A stretch of 64,000 nt of DNA from Solea solea (lineage: Eukaryota > Chordata > Actinopteri > Pleuronectiformes > Soleidae): the NCBI RefSeq assembly GCF_958295425.1, contig NC_081141.1, positions 26,596,365-26,660,364 of the forward strand, read 5' to 3'. Below the pieces are notes generated by a model. The model made no database searches. It had not been told where the DNA came from and was given only the letters and a program-made list of their open reading frames with translations. Shown here one piece after another: positions 15,350-26,875 of this stretch. The translations under genes were made by a program, and so were the position numbers. Within the stretch, counting starts at the first letter, position 1. Each line of letters opens with the position of its first letter.

Positions 15350-16522
15350 TCAGATTAACTGCACGGCTCCACTTGAGACAAGCAGCGATATAGTTCTGTA
15401 CCGCATTAGGTGCTGGGAACCTTCTTCAAGATCCACGACATACTCTCTGATGGAAGGAGAAACAAGGCATGAAGAAAAGAAATAAATACGTTTGTTTTAG
15501 TATCCATGCAGAACAATCTACTGAAGGAGAGGAGGAGAAGGTAACAGTGCCACCTTCTGGCTTCTGGAAACAGTGCAGGTGAAGTTGATAAATGAGTACC
15601 TCTGGTCGTCGCTTTCAGGCTCCACCAGGATGTTTTCCTGTCGCTCCTTCACCCGCAGAAACACGAAGGAGTCCAAACACGGCTCAGGAACTGGGATTAC
15701 AGCAGAATGAATGGGATTTATTTGACTTAGAATGGGATTTAAAACAGATGAGAAAAGATAAATTATGAAGCTAAACATGGTGATAAAGAAAAAACTGAGA
15801 TAGTTTATTCAGTTCCTCTAAATTAGGGCTGCAACAGCTAATCGCTTAACTAATTAATAATCGTTTACTAAATGAATTACTAATGTATTCTTTTTATAAT
15901 TAACACAAGTGATTTTTCAGCTTCTTAAATTTTAAGTATTTTCTGGATTATTTGCTCCAAGTAAAAAAAAAACAGTGTTAATAAAACTGAATAATTTTGT
16001 TTTTTGGACAAAACAAGGCAATTCAAGGTTTTCTGGACCAACTAACAAATCAATTACTGAAGAAAATGAAAAATATCATTAGCTGGAGCCCTAGATTTAA
16101 ATCAGATGAGAAAGTGTGATAGAAACACAAAAATGATTTAACAGAACAAGGAAATAACAAGAGATTGAGAATGTTCAAACATTTATACTCTTGGTTGCAA
16201 CTAACGATTGTTTTAATAATATTAATCGATTACTAAGTTATAATTCAACAGGATACAGATACAAGAAAAAGATGTGTACCATGCAACCCACACATAACAA
16301 TATAGTTATGTAATAGAAGGCAGTTCATACACTGTAATATAGTCCAATCATTTCATCACTTCTGCAAAGACACATGCAGTCCACTAACTAAATGATTGCT
16401 GCTGCTGCCACCTTGTGGTAATATGTGTGCACCACAAATTAGCCATTAGTCATTAGTCAATGCAACCATTGATAATCTTTTTAATAATATAATCATGTAT
16501 ATATATATATATATAAATAATC

Positions 16523-16570
<48 letters not shown>

Positions 16571-18302
16571 TCATATATATATATATATATATATATATAA
16601 CCCTTACCCTATATATAAATATACACACACACACACACACACACATATTCACAAATTCTACGTAAATTAATGAGCACAACTTTAGATCAGGAATAAGTAG
16701 AGGAAAAATAAAATGATTTTTACCTGTTTTGAGCAGATCCACCGCCTGCAGGTTGGGGGGCATGCGTTTCAATGCCACGGCCTTTAAGTAGCTTTCTGTG
16801 TTTGTGTGGTACCTGTGTGCAAGACACATAAACATTTAACATCAACTGTCAAACAAAAACAGCAACAACCTGACTTTTAAACACTCACTCTTTGGCAAAG
16901 GCAAACTCCTCAGGCGAGAGCAGAGAGGGAGCTCCCTCACCTCGGGACTTTTCTCTCTCAAGTACGTGAGGGAAAAATTTCTCAATCTACACATGCAAGA
17001 GATTAAAAAAAAGGAAGGTTATTTTGTTTTTCAATGAGGATTTAAATAGATTTATTTTGCGTGCTGCTTTTGTTTACCTTCTGCAGACGAGAGCGCAGGT
17101 AGCTGCTCAGAACAAAGCGGATTCTGTCGATTTCCATGCGATGGATACTAGCCTTGGCGTCGCCTTTCTTCACCCGCTGTAAGTTTTCTTCCTGTTGATA
17201 TAAATGGTTACAAAAGAGGGTTTATCTTTTGTACTTGAAAAGCAACTGTGTACATTATTCATGCAAACAATCATTTATTCAGCGATGATCGAGTTCAAAC
17301 TGCATGAATGTAATTAGGGATGTACAATATTATCGGCATGATATCGGTATCTGTTTCTCTCCTACGCAGTTATCTTTATTATTTGGGACAAAGAAAACTG
17401 AAAATGTTCAAATTATATTCAAAATATTGGAAGTAATGCAGGGTTCACCGACTGAACAGGAGCAGCTAACAAGATGCATTCAAAGACACTGGTAAATGTT
17501 ATCACTTCTGCGGGATCTGAGGGGCCGTCCACACAGAACTGGTTTAGGCGAATACTTATACTTTTGTCGGAGAGGCATTCTGTCCACATGGAAACAGCGT
17601 TTTAGGTGACCTGAAACAGTATTTTTTGAAAACGCCTCCCAGAGTGATTGAGTGAATTTCAAAACACCGGCCTTGCTTGTCCATGTAGACAGCAAATAAG
17701 CTACTTTAAAAGGCTCTGAATGCTTCACAAATGTGTCATTTTAGAGAAGATAAGAAAATCATAATAAATAAATAAAACATTTTAAACATTAGTGCTGGCG
17801 GGCCAGTTTTGTCCACGGGACTTGTTGACCAGTGTTTTGGAGAAGCATCTTCAAGATGCATTCAAGAAACCTTGAAAATTTCACTCACAAATGCTTGCTG
17901 CCACCTTATGACAACAGATGCAAAACACATTGCTTGTATTTTGTATTAAATATATTAAAAATGGTCACAGTAACTTTATAATACAGTGAATAAGTAAACA
18001 GAGTGTTAGTGTATAAGTTGTACCATGTGAGTGAGCTGCTCCATCACACACTCCACCACCTCTGACCTGTTCTCCAGCAGCTCCGGAGAAAACCTCTCAT
18101 TGAGCCAAGCCTGAAACAAACACGACAGAGAAGAAGACACTGTGAGGACAAATGTTTCTCAGTCTGTGGAACTTAAGTCTTTTTCTGCTTATTATCGTCT
18201 CACTTCTTCCAGTTTCGCGATGAGCTCCGCCGGAGTCATGACGTCCTCCTGACCGTCATCATGGCTGGCGTCGCTGCCTCCGTCTGACACAGCGTCCGAC
18301 AT
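15350..18302 (-). CDS. gins4: GINS complex subunit 4 (SLD5), 7 exons
   Basis: Exons on the minus strand: 18204-18302, 18024-18110, 17078-17191, 16889-16986, 16724-16812, 15600-15690 and 15350-15446. Total 675 nt, 224 aa, against 223 in human. All junctions are GT-AG and in phase. The protein reads MSDAVSDGGSD, TPAELIAKLEE, AWLNERFSPELLE, CVMEQLTHM, IHRMEIDRIRFVLSSYLR, IEKFFPHVLERE, SPEEFAFAKE, NTESYLKAVALKRMPPNLQ, DSFVFLRVKERQENILVEP, EYVVDLEEGSQHLMRYRTI and ends SGAVQLI. The helical A domain comes first and the beta-rich B domain, which packs against the rest of GINS, makes the last 60 residues. GINS joins MCM2-7 and CDC45 in the replicative CMG helicase, so this is a nuclear housekeeping gene. 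Introns contain a hAT-like palindromic element (15824-16094) and a long AT run. Confidence 0.97.
15824..16094. mobile_element. hAT-like palindromic MITE, old copy
   Basis: The left end 'tagggctgcaacagctaat' matches the reverse complement of the right end, 'ctagggctccagctaatgat'. The ends fit the hAT YAGNG rule. The interior is rich in 'taatcg' and 'aattact' motifs. It lies in a gins4 intron and belongs to the same family as 41576, 50866, 59550 and 61472. Flanking target duplications have decayed. Confidence 0.65.
16495..16645. repeat. TA microsatellite followed by CA microsatellite
   Basis: Three (TA)n blocks separated by 'aataatca' spacers (16497-16606), then a (CA)n run at 16621-16645, inside a gins4 intron. 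The spacing suggests duplication of a TA-spacer unit. Confidence 0.9.
17515..17700. repeat. Dispersed DNA-transposon-like repeat
   Basis: Contains 'gtccacacagaactggttt' and 'ctgtccacatggaaacagcg', ending in 'gtccatgtagac'. Such paired 'gtccacac' phrases are typical ends of short fish DNA transposons. It lies in a gins4 intron. Confidence 0.45.
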
Positions 18303-18497
18303 CGTTTTCCTTCCCGAGACACGAAAAAACAACAAAAACACCGAAGTTAACGACGATAGAGTCTGTTCTTTTACCACTTAAAGAAACTTTAAAGCGACTT
18401 TAACACAAAAAACTGCGTTTAAATGACGAATAATGAGCTCAAACAGTAGAGTTGCTGTCACTGGACTCCTTGTTTATTCGCGCCACTGGAACCGTAA

Positions 18498-18517
18498 TCT
18501 CGCGAGACATGACGTAA
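18498..18517. promoter_or_regulatory. gins4 promoter motifs: TCTCGCGAGA palindrome and CRE-like site
   Basis: A perfect TCTCGCGAGA palindrome (18498-18507) lies about 195 bases upstream of the gins4 ATG, followed at 18510-18517 by TGACGTAA, a CRE-like site. The palindrome is a known motif of TATA-less vertebrate housekeeping promoters. No TATA box is visible. Confidence 0.6.
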
Positions 18518-18539
18518 ACGTGCTCTTCTTCTCGGTGTA

Positions 18540-20460
18540 TTGTAGCGGCTGATAACCAGCACACCGCCCCCAGCTGGTACGGAGTGCAGGATGTATTACC
18601 TCAATTCTAACCAAATGGATTTAATAGGTTAAGTGAATGAATTAATGAATTAATGAGAACAAAACTATTTTTATGCCAGACTTTATAATCTGCAGTTACC
18701 CACATGCATAATTTCAATAAAGCAACATTTTGACTGAAATTAGAGGTTAAATATATAAAAAAAATAATTCTTAGTCCTAGCTCCTCCCAGATTTTCTTTG
18801 TGTAAAAGTCAGAGACCGTAGATAGAAGACTGAATGTGTCTTTAATGGATGAATAAACAACCAGATGCTTTAATATTCATGTGTATGTGTTTATTCATCA
18901 ATGATCATTTAATTAAGTCCTATTTAAATACATTGGAAAAGACACTGAGACAATTATAATATACACACAATAATATATACAGTACTATTTTCAACAAACT
19001 TCATGTCACAGTACAATAAGGAACAGTGCACAAGTTTGCAGTGAAATTGCACAAGCATAGACAAAAAAAGGGAAGAAATATCTTCTTTATCTGTATGTAA
19101 ATCCATTTATTTAAATTAACTGCATGTTTTGATATAATCCATGTGGGGGGGGGGGGGATTTTCTTGTAAATGTAAATATATGAAGTGACATTTACAGTAA
19201 TAAAAAAATAAGATATGTGTGAAAGATAAAAATACCACGTGTGGTTTCTGAGTAATTTCCTTCACAGTTGTCAGTTACAAGCACTTGGACAATTTATCGA
19301 GGTTGAACTGCGACCATATTTCCTTCTTTCCTTCTGCATCTTTGTTTACTCTCTGTATCGTCTGGCGACGCATTCCATTTTGTCCTCAGAACTCGGAATT
19401 TCCGACTCGGAGCAACCTCACGTATCCCGAGTCAGAATTCCAAGACGGCTTGATGTCGTTACATCCCTTATCCGTACAGGAAAAGTTCACATATGTCACC
19501 AGGCTCATCATCCATCATCTTCTTCTCAGTCCTTCTTAGGTTTTGGTTGCTTGGTAACAAAGATTGTGACAGAAGCACTTCCAGCTTCTTCCATGTGTTT
19601 TTTTTGTAATGTTTTAAGTGCTGCATGTGAACAAACCCTAATAAGGCTTAACCCAAAAAAAACACAACAAATCAATACAACTACAAGCTCAGTCACTAAT
19701 TTCAGTCGTTGCTTATAATAATTTTATTGGATCTCTGTTTGTTTTTTATGAACAGAAATGATGTGGAATTATAAGTGTGCTGTGTCCTTTTAATCAGAAA
19801 AACTATCTTATCTAACTTATTTACCCAGGGAAAAGAATTCCCGGGAAACCATCAAAGTTCTTTGTCACAATCAGAGTGTTGTTGTTTTTCAAAATCCCGC
19901 TAAAATGAGAAAAGTTCCTGTGGTGGAAAAGGGTCTTATGTGTAAACAACAGCAGTGCAGCAGCATTTATGCCATCAAACTGCTGAACAACCGTGCTTTT
20001 TTTAAGCAGTAGATTTCAGGATTTCTGTTTCCAGTCAAACTTTAACCAGTTTTAGGCTCGCTTTACTAACGCAATGTTGCTGCTGTTGGCTACGTCTGTA
20101 TCCACATAAAACAAACCACCTCCGGGGTGCAACGCGGGAACGCCGTCGTGTTTACATGTGCAAACTTTCTTCATTCCAAAAAGATTTGTTCCCATCTGGA
20201 ATCTGTAATTTAATTGTTTACGTGGACGCAAAATTAAATGATCGGATTGTGGTGTGTTCTGGAAGTACCAGACGATCGGCATATTCCAGCCCTCTCTTTC
20301 AGAATGAAATTTGTTCTTGAATCGGATGAGAGTTTTCGGATTGGCATGTTTTATTCCGATGACTTGTGTCCATGTAAACGTAGCTTGTACTGCACTGGGA
20401 AACACAGAGAGTCGTGTGGAGCTGATAAGACTTAATCTGCACTGAATGAACTCATTTCAC
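18540..20460. other. Intergenic region between gins4 and arid5a
   Basis: No supported exon. A G11 run lies at 19145-19155. Around 19360-19460 is a diverged 'gcattccatt...ctcggaatttccgactcgg' repeat resembling sequence at 12955-13020 and 13490-13560. The rest is AT-rich. The 159-codon ORF at 19239-19718 shows no recognisable motif and is probably random. Confidence 0.5.
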
Positions 20461-20461
20461 A

Positions 20462-20467
20462 TTTATT
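20462..20467 (-). terminator. Polyadenylation signal, arid5a
   Basis: AATAAA on the minus strand (tttatt on the plus strand), about 50 bases after the stop codon at 20518. If used, the 3' UTR is under 100 bases. Confidence 0.5.
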
Positions 20468-20517
20468 GGAATAGACAGAAAAAGTCACTTTGAACGACGA
20501 CAACAAGAAAAGAAAGA

Positions 20518-23500
20518 TCACAGCTTGTGAGGATAAATGGGATTCATGGCGGGTAGACTGTATCCAGGCTGTGGATTTAACAGCGGTACAGAATAAGGAT
20601 ATGGATAAACAGCAGAACCACTGAGAGCAGACGGACCTGGACCCACCGGTATACGGTGGTACATGAGCTGGGACTGTGGCAGTCTCATTCTGTTGGGCAG
20701 AAACACCGGGTGAAACGGAGGCAGGTGCCGAGAGTCTCTCGCCGACTTGTCGTAGCTCGAGAGGACGCAGAGCACGGGCAGCGCGGCGCCGGGGTGGGAC
20801 AGACTCTGCGGAGCGGGGACTTTGTGCAGCATTGTCCTGGATTTGTCCCTCCTCTCCGTCTGATAGAGCCACGGCGCCACGTTGCTCAGCTTCTTGCCGT
20901 GCGCCGCAGGGTCGTCCGGCGGCGCCGAGCGGCTCGGGTGGGTTTTGTAACTCGGCCGGATGGGAGCAGGTCGCAGGAGCTGCGTGGACTTTGGGACAAC
21001 TTTGGTGAAGCTTGAGGTAGACATCGAGTGGAAAGGGTGGGTGAGATATTTGTGGACCGGCTCCCACGCCACAGAGTCTTTATTTTGATTTTTTATTGAC
21101 TCAGCAGTTAGCGACTGGGAACTGAGCTGAGAAATGTCTTTGTTTGGTCCTGTAAAGTCTTGAGACGCCTTATTATCCTCACTACAGCTGGACGGAACAC
21201 AGCTTTGGTTGAGTTCTGAGCTTGACGCAGGTGGGTCTTCCTTCCTTGGCGGACTGTCCTCCGATGAGACGGAGAGCGGGGACGGGCTGCGGGAAGAGGA
21301 GGACGACAGAGGGAGCGGGGAGCCGTCAGAGGAGCCGCAGTTCTGGCTGGAAGAGGCCCGTGCCGGAGACTGCGAGCAGCAGATGACCGAGGGCCTTTCC
21401 TTGTCCTCGCTCTGTGGACTTGGCGCCAAGTTCAGGCTCGCCTGAGCCATTCGCTTCTTCTTCTCCAGAGGAGAGATGACCTCTGCAGCAGCAGCAGGAG
21501 CAGGAGCAGCAGCAGGAGCAGCAGCAGCAGCAGGAGCAGGAGCAGGAGCAGGTGGGATATGAGCCGTCCAAGGACTAGATGTAGGGACCGGGAGAAGAGC
21601 ATAGACGGGAGGGCAAATGTCTCTGTTTGGTTGAGTGCAGTCTGGATATTGTCTGTCTGACGTGGCAGCCCACAGAGCAGAGTGAGGACGCATCACGGCG
21701 TCACTGCGGCACGCGGCTTCTGGACTCCTGTGTGTCAGGATCTATAAAACAACACAGAGGTGAATATCTGTTAAAAAACACTCTCAATTTAGTGGAGAAA
21801 ACATGGATAAAAAGTTTAGTTTTGTGCCAGAAATGATCCACAAGGATTTGCATCAATGGCAAAAATGAAGCAGCCATTTCAAACAGGAGTTAATCATGTT
21901 TCCGTTTAAACTGACAATCAACTCATCTCTGTTCATTCAGACAGTCTGTTGTTACCTGTGAATCCATGTCCGCGTCCAGCTGAGACCGCGACCTCTTGAC
22001 CTCAGCCTTCTTCACCTTGCTCTCCACGTTTCTCTTGTACAGTTTCCGAGGTTTGCTCAGCGGCAGAGGTTTGTCTTCCTCTCCCTTTATGTGTCGTTCA
22101 AACGGCAGCACGAGCCTGAAGAAACAAACACACGTGTGCTCACGTGAGTAAAAACTGCTTTGTCTTTAATCCACATCATCATCATCATCGTCGTCATCCT
22201 CACCTCTCATAGTGTCGACGAGTGCATGTGGCAGCACTGGTGCTGCCTGGACTTCCTCCCAGCTCATCGTACACTTTCTTCCACAGACGCTGAGCTGTCA
22301 CCTGTTTAAACAAAAACACTTTTAGAAACAGTTCATAACTGCTACGATAATATATTTATATCTATATGTATATATAGATATAAATATATACATACATATC
22401 TATATATATATATATATATATTTAACTTTGTAATTTTATTCTTAGGTTTATTCGTACTTATTCTTATAGTTTTTAACTTTGTAATTTAAAAAAAAAAATT
22501 GCTGCTATAATATTCGTTTGCTGCTATAATATTCGTTACCTTTGTACACTGGAGTGCTGTGACGAAAGAATTTCCCGCAAGGGATTAATAAAGTATATTC
22601 TATTCTATTCTATTCTATATATAAGAAATCTCACTTAAATATCAGAATTTTGCCTTTTTTTCCCCTCAGAATTCTGACTTTTATTCTTGGAATTTTGACT
22701 TATCTCATAAATCTGACTTTAATCAGCCTGTTTTTATGCACATGAATGAAAACATGAATGGATTGAAAATTTGATTCAAAAATATCAACGGTCACATAAA
22801 GTTGCCATATTGATAAAAAAAAGATCTTTATTGGACACAGTCTTCCAGTTTCCTATCAGCCAATCAGGAAATAAGAGTATAACAAATAGCCACTAGGGGG
22901 CAACACACTGGACACAACAAAAAAGAACTTGCAACTCACATTTGCAATGTGAGTAAATATTTTCCTCTCTATTGTTTTATTGTTTTTCAATAGAAATTGA
23001 TGTAAATGATGTTCCTGTTTAAGGGGAAACCAATGATTAAGTATTTTTGGTTGTAACCAAAGTCTGTGAACTTCTGTTTTTTCAAAATGTCAACATGGCA
23101 TCGGCCAAACGGTGTCACAATGAGATTCCACAGTTGTGACATCATGACTTAAACTCCCAATATTATTCATATTTAATTTTTTCAAATTTGACCACAAACA
23201 TTTTTAAAAGCTCAGTTAAAATTGGCACAAAATGAAAAGTAGTGTGGCGACAAGTGGCTCAGTGGTAGAGCAAGTCGTCTTTCAACTGGAAAGTTGAGGA
23301 TTCGATTCCAGGCAAGTGTAGATTGAAACTGTTTCCCGGGACAAAGACACTTAACCCTACGCTGCACCTGCCTGTGAATGGGTATGTGATGGAAAAAGCT
23401 GTGCACGCACAGTAGATATGAATGGGTGAATGACAAAACTGTCATGTTAAGCAGCTTAGACTATAAATACAGACCAATAAGGTCTTAAGACCACCAGAGA

Positions 23501-26500
23501 GACATGTTGTTATGTCGTTTTAATGACGAAACTTTGCGGTGAATGTCCGTTTAAGGTCTCAAACTTCTAAATATCAAGTTATAATGAGTTATTCTTGTTG
23601 TTTTTATTCGATAGACTCATTTTTACATCATAAATGTATCATTCCAGATCAAAACAATCCATTTTATTTTGAAATTTTCTGTGAACCTTCATAAATTTTA
23701 TTATTTTGATCTATTTTTCTCAAAATGTTGGGACTTTCCTGACTAGAAACTCACTGTCTAAGTTTAGTTTGCTCATACACACACACACACACACACGCTC
23801 CCCCTTCATTCTGAATTGTGAGAAATGTTTGGGTCTCACTGTTTCAAAGGAAAGGCAAAGGCAGTTTACGCTTCAGACGCCAGTTAAACTGCAGCTCGAT
23901 GAAAGAAAAGAAAGCCTTTGGTTCTTAAAGAGTGTGCACATGCAGGCGACTCATATCGCTGCACTTCCTCCCACAGACATGGTGGTGGATTGAAGAACGA
24001 GGGTCAGATCTAGTTTAGGAGCCTGAACTCGGCGTCTCGCGGCTATTTCAGTGCGAGACGATAGAGTAAAGAGCGTGTCCCACAGTGTGAAGAGCGTGTC
24101 CCGCAGTGTCCTCATCATCAACATCAAAGAGGACGCAGCGTGGGCGGCGATGCTGAGCCGAGAGCTCAGACGCCTAAACTGTCCTGCTCTGTGGTTAAAC
24201 ACTCGCCTGACCTTCCACTCATTTTCCACTCACACTTTACTCCAGTCGTGCATCAGTGCGAGTGTTTTGTGTAACGTAAACAAAATACACACACAAAAAA
24301 TATATATATACTTACACTTTCATAGCCTCCACGTTTTTCAACAGCTTTGTAGATTCTCCAGAGATTAACTGCAAAAATCCAACAAATAAAAAACACATAT
24401 GAGAAATGAAAATAGCAAACGTGTGAACTTGACGATGGTTCAGACAAAAACCCATCTATTTTATTAATTTCTCTTTCTGTTTTGATTCATTTTAAAAACT
24501 TCTCCTTTTTTCTTAATTTTTCCTTCTGTATACAAAACAACGCACATGCGCCAACTGGACACACAACACATAAGACAGGAAGAATATGAGTGTTATGATT
24601 TTGAACAAATGTCTAATTGCAATTGCAATTTTCACGTTATTATAACACATTATAATAGGATTACAGTGTGAAACTAAGAATATTAGAATATTATGTGTAA
24701 AGGTCACAACAATAACATTGCTCCCTCTGTGATTTAAGAATTATAGTAGGCCCAAATCACAATTTTGATACCATTTCTATTAATTGTTTTACACATAATA
24801 CCAAACATATGTGTGTTGAAACGGTTGTTTTCTTTGATTCTGTTTTCATCCTGTGTGAAAAGTGCTTTATAAATAAAGTTTGATTCATGACCCGGTCAGA
24901 ACGAGGCATGTTCTCCCCGCGTGTCTCCAAAAACATGCAGATTTGGGGGATTAGGTCAAAGTGGACACTCTAAATTGACCATAAGTGTGAGAGGAGATGG
25001 TTATTTGTCTCTAGTTGACTTTCGACTGAAAGGTTCTGGGTTCAATTCCTGGCTCTGATAGTCTATATGTGTGATTTTTGTACTTAAGTTCATGAACTCA
25101 CTCTGTTTGAAGCCCAGATGTGGGATCCTCTCTATCGGTGAACCTTTCTCCTTCATAAACGAGTGCAGACTCGACACAAACGCCTTCTCCTCCATCTGCA
25201 CCGGACTGGCCCTCGCCTCCTCCTCGCATTCGGTCGTGGAGTCGTGAATCTCGATCACCGGAGGAGACGCCTGCGTGAGGACAACACACACACACACACA
25301 CACGTACATTTACACACACGTGTGTGGAGACGTGGTTTACAGTCCAAGGCTTGCTCACAGATGGGAAGAGGACACTCACGGGCGTCTCATGGGAGACAAA
25401 AATGTTGAAATGAAACGCGAGTTTTTGTTTTACCACGACTTTCAATAGATAACCACCGCACTTCCTGTCTGCACAGGCTGTAGCAAACCTGTGGGCTTTC
25501 TGGTCCAGAGCTGTCAGTCAATAAAATGTGCTAAAAACTAACGTGGTTTCATGTGGGGGTGGTGTTTCTCTGCAGGACTGTATCGATGTTAAAGGTAAGA
25601 AATGTTATTATGTTGGGATTTAAAATGACCAGGATGTGTCAGGAACAGAAACAAGGTCAATCAGCACCTGTGTTTTACAAACTTCCTGGATCTGTATATA
25701 AGTTTACCTGCTTATAGCTGTGACCAACTTACATTAAAGTACATAATGTTTTTACAGTCTGTAAACATCTCCTCTCATCATGTGATCATTCTCTGCTGCC
25801 GTTTCACACTTTCACTTTTAATCTCTACTCTGAATTCGGACTTTAATCTCAGATGTTTGACCTTTTTTTTCCTCAGAATGTTGACATTTTGTCTCAAAAA
25901 TCGGACTTTTTGCTCTGAATTCTAACTTTAATCTCATAATTCTGACCTTAATTTGAGAAATCTGACTTTTGTCTTAGAATTCTGACAAATTTTTTGCCCA
26001 GAATTCTGACTTCTCGCTTAGGAATCAGCCTTTTTTTCTTGGAATTCTGACTTTTTTCTCATATGTTTGACTTTAATCTCAGAAGTCAGACTTTTTTCTC
26101 AGAATTCTGACCTTTTTCTCAAAATGTTGCCATAATGTTTCCTAAGAATTCTGACTTTACTCTCAAAATGTTGCCATAATGTTTCCTAAGAATTCTGACT
26201 TTACTCTCAGAATGGTGTAATTTTTGTCATACCATTTACATCCTCTACTGTATCTGTGTGTGTTTGTGCATGAACACACACTGTAACGCAGATTAAACAC
26301 ACAGCTTCTCATTTACATCATTTGTCAAATCTGGCACCCCACTCCAACCACCCTCACACACTCTCTGTTTTCACTCTGGATCGGTGTCACCACTTTAAAG
26401 GTCACCAGTGTTGTGTATATAAATATATATATATAGCTATATTTGAAATATGGAGAAATTAACAGTACAGCAGCATTATAAATAATAAAGTCACCGTTTG

Positions 26501-26838
26501 TGGTTTGTGTGAAAGCAGAAATGAAAGAGTGAAGGCAGGCAGAATTAAAATCATCAGTTAAATGGACTGCGAGAGGAGAAGTGAGGAGCACGAGAAGAGA
26601 AACTGCCCACAGAGGCGTTTCTGCATTTTAACGCTGATGATATTCTAAATTTGACTCTTGAAAAGAAACAACAAAAAAAACACTGACACCGTGACCTTTT
26701 TCTATGCGACAGAAGTTTGCTGCTGCGTCTCTCACGTTATCTCCCCCCCCTCCCCCCCTTTTTGCGTCAATCAATTTTTGACAAGCAGGCCACAGAATGG
26801 ACAATGTCAGCGCGTCGCTTTGAATCACTGCGCACACG

Positions 26839-26875
<37 letters not shown>

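Noticed and set aside
19239..19718. 159-codon + strand ORF between gins4 and arid5a
   Set aside because: Its composition follows pyrimidine-rich repeat sequence, it has no domain I recognise, and no splice structure suggests a gene.
23243..23330. tRNA gene
   Set aside because: A- and B-box-like sequences are present, but the acceptor and anticodon stems do not pair. It is a SINE head.
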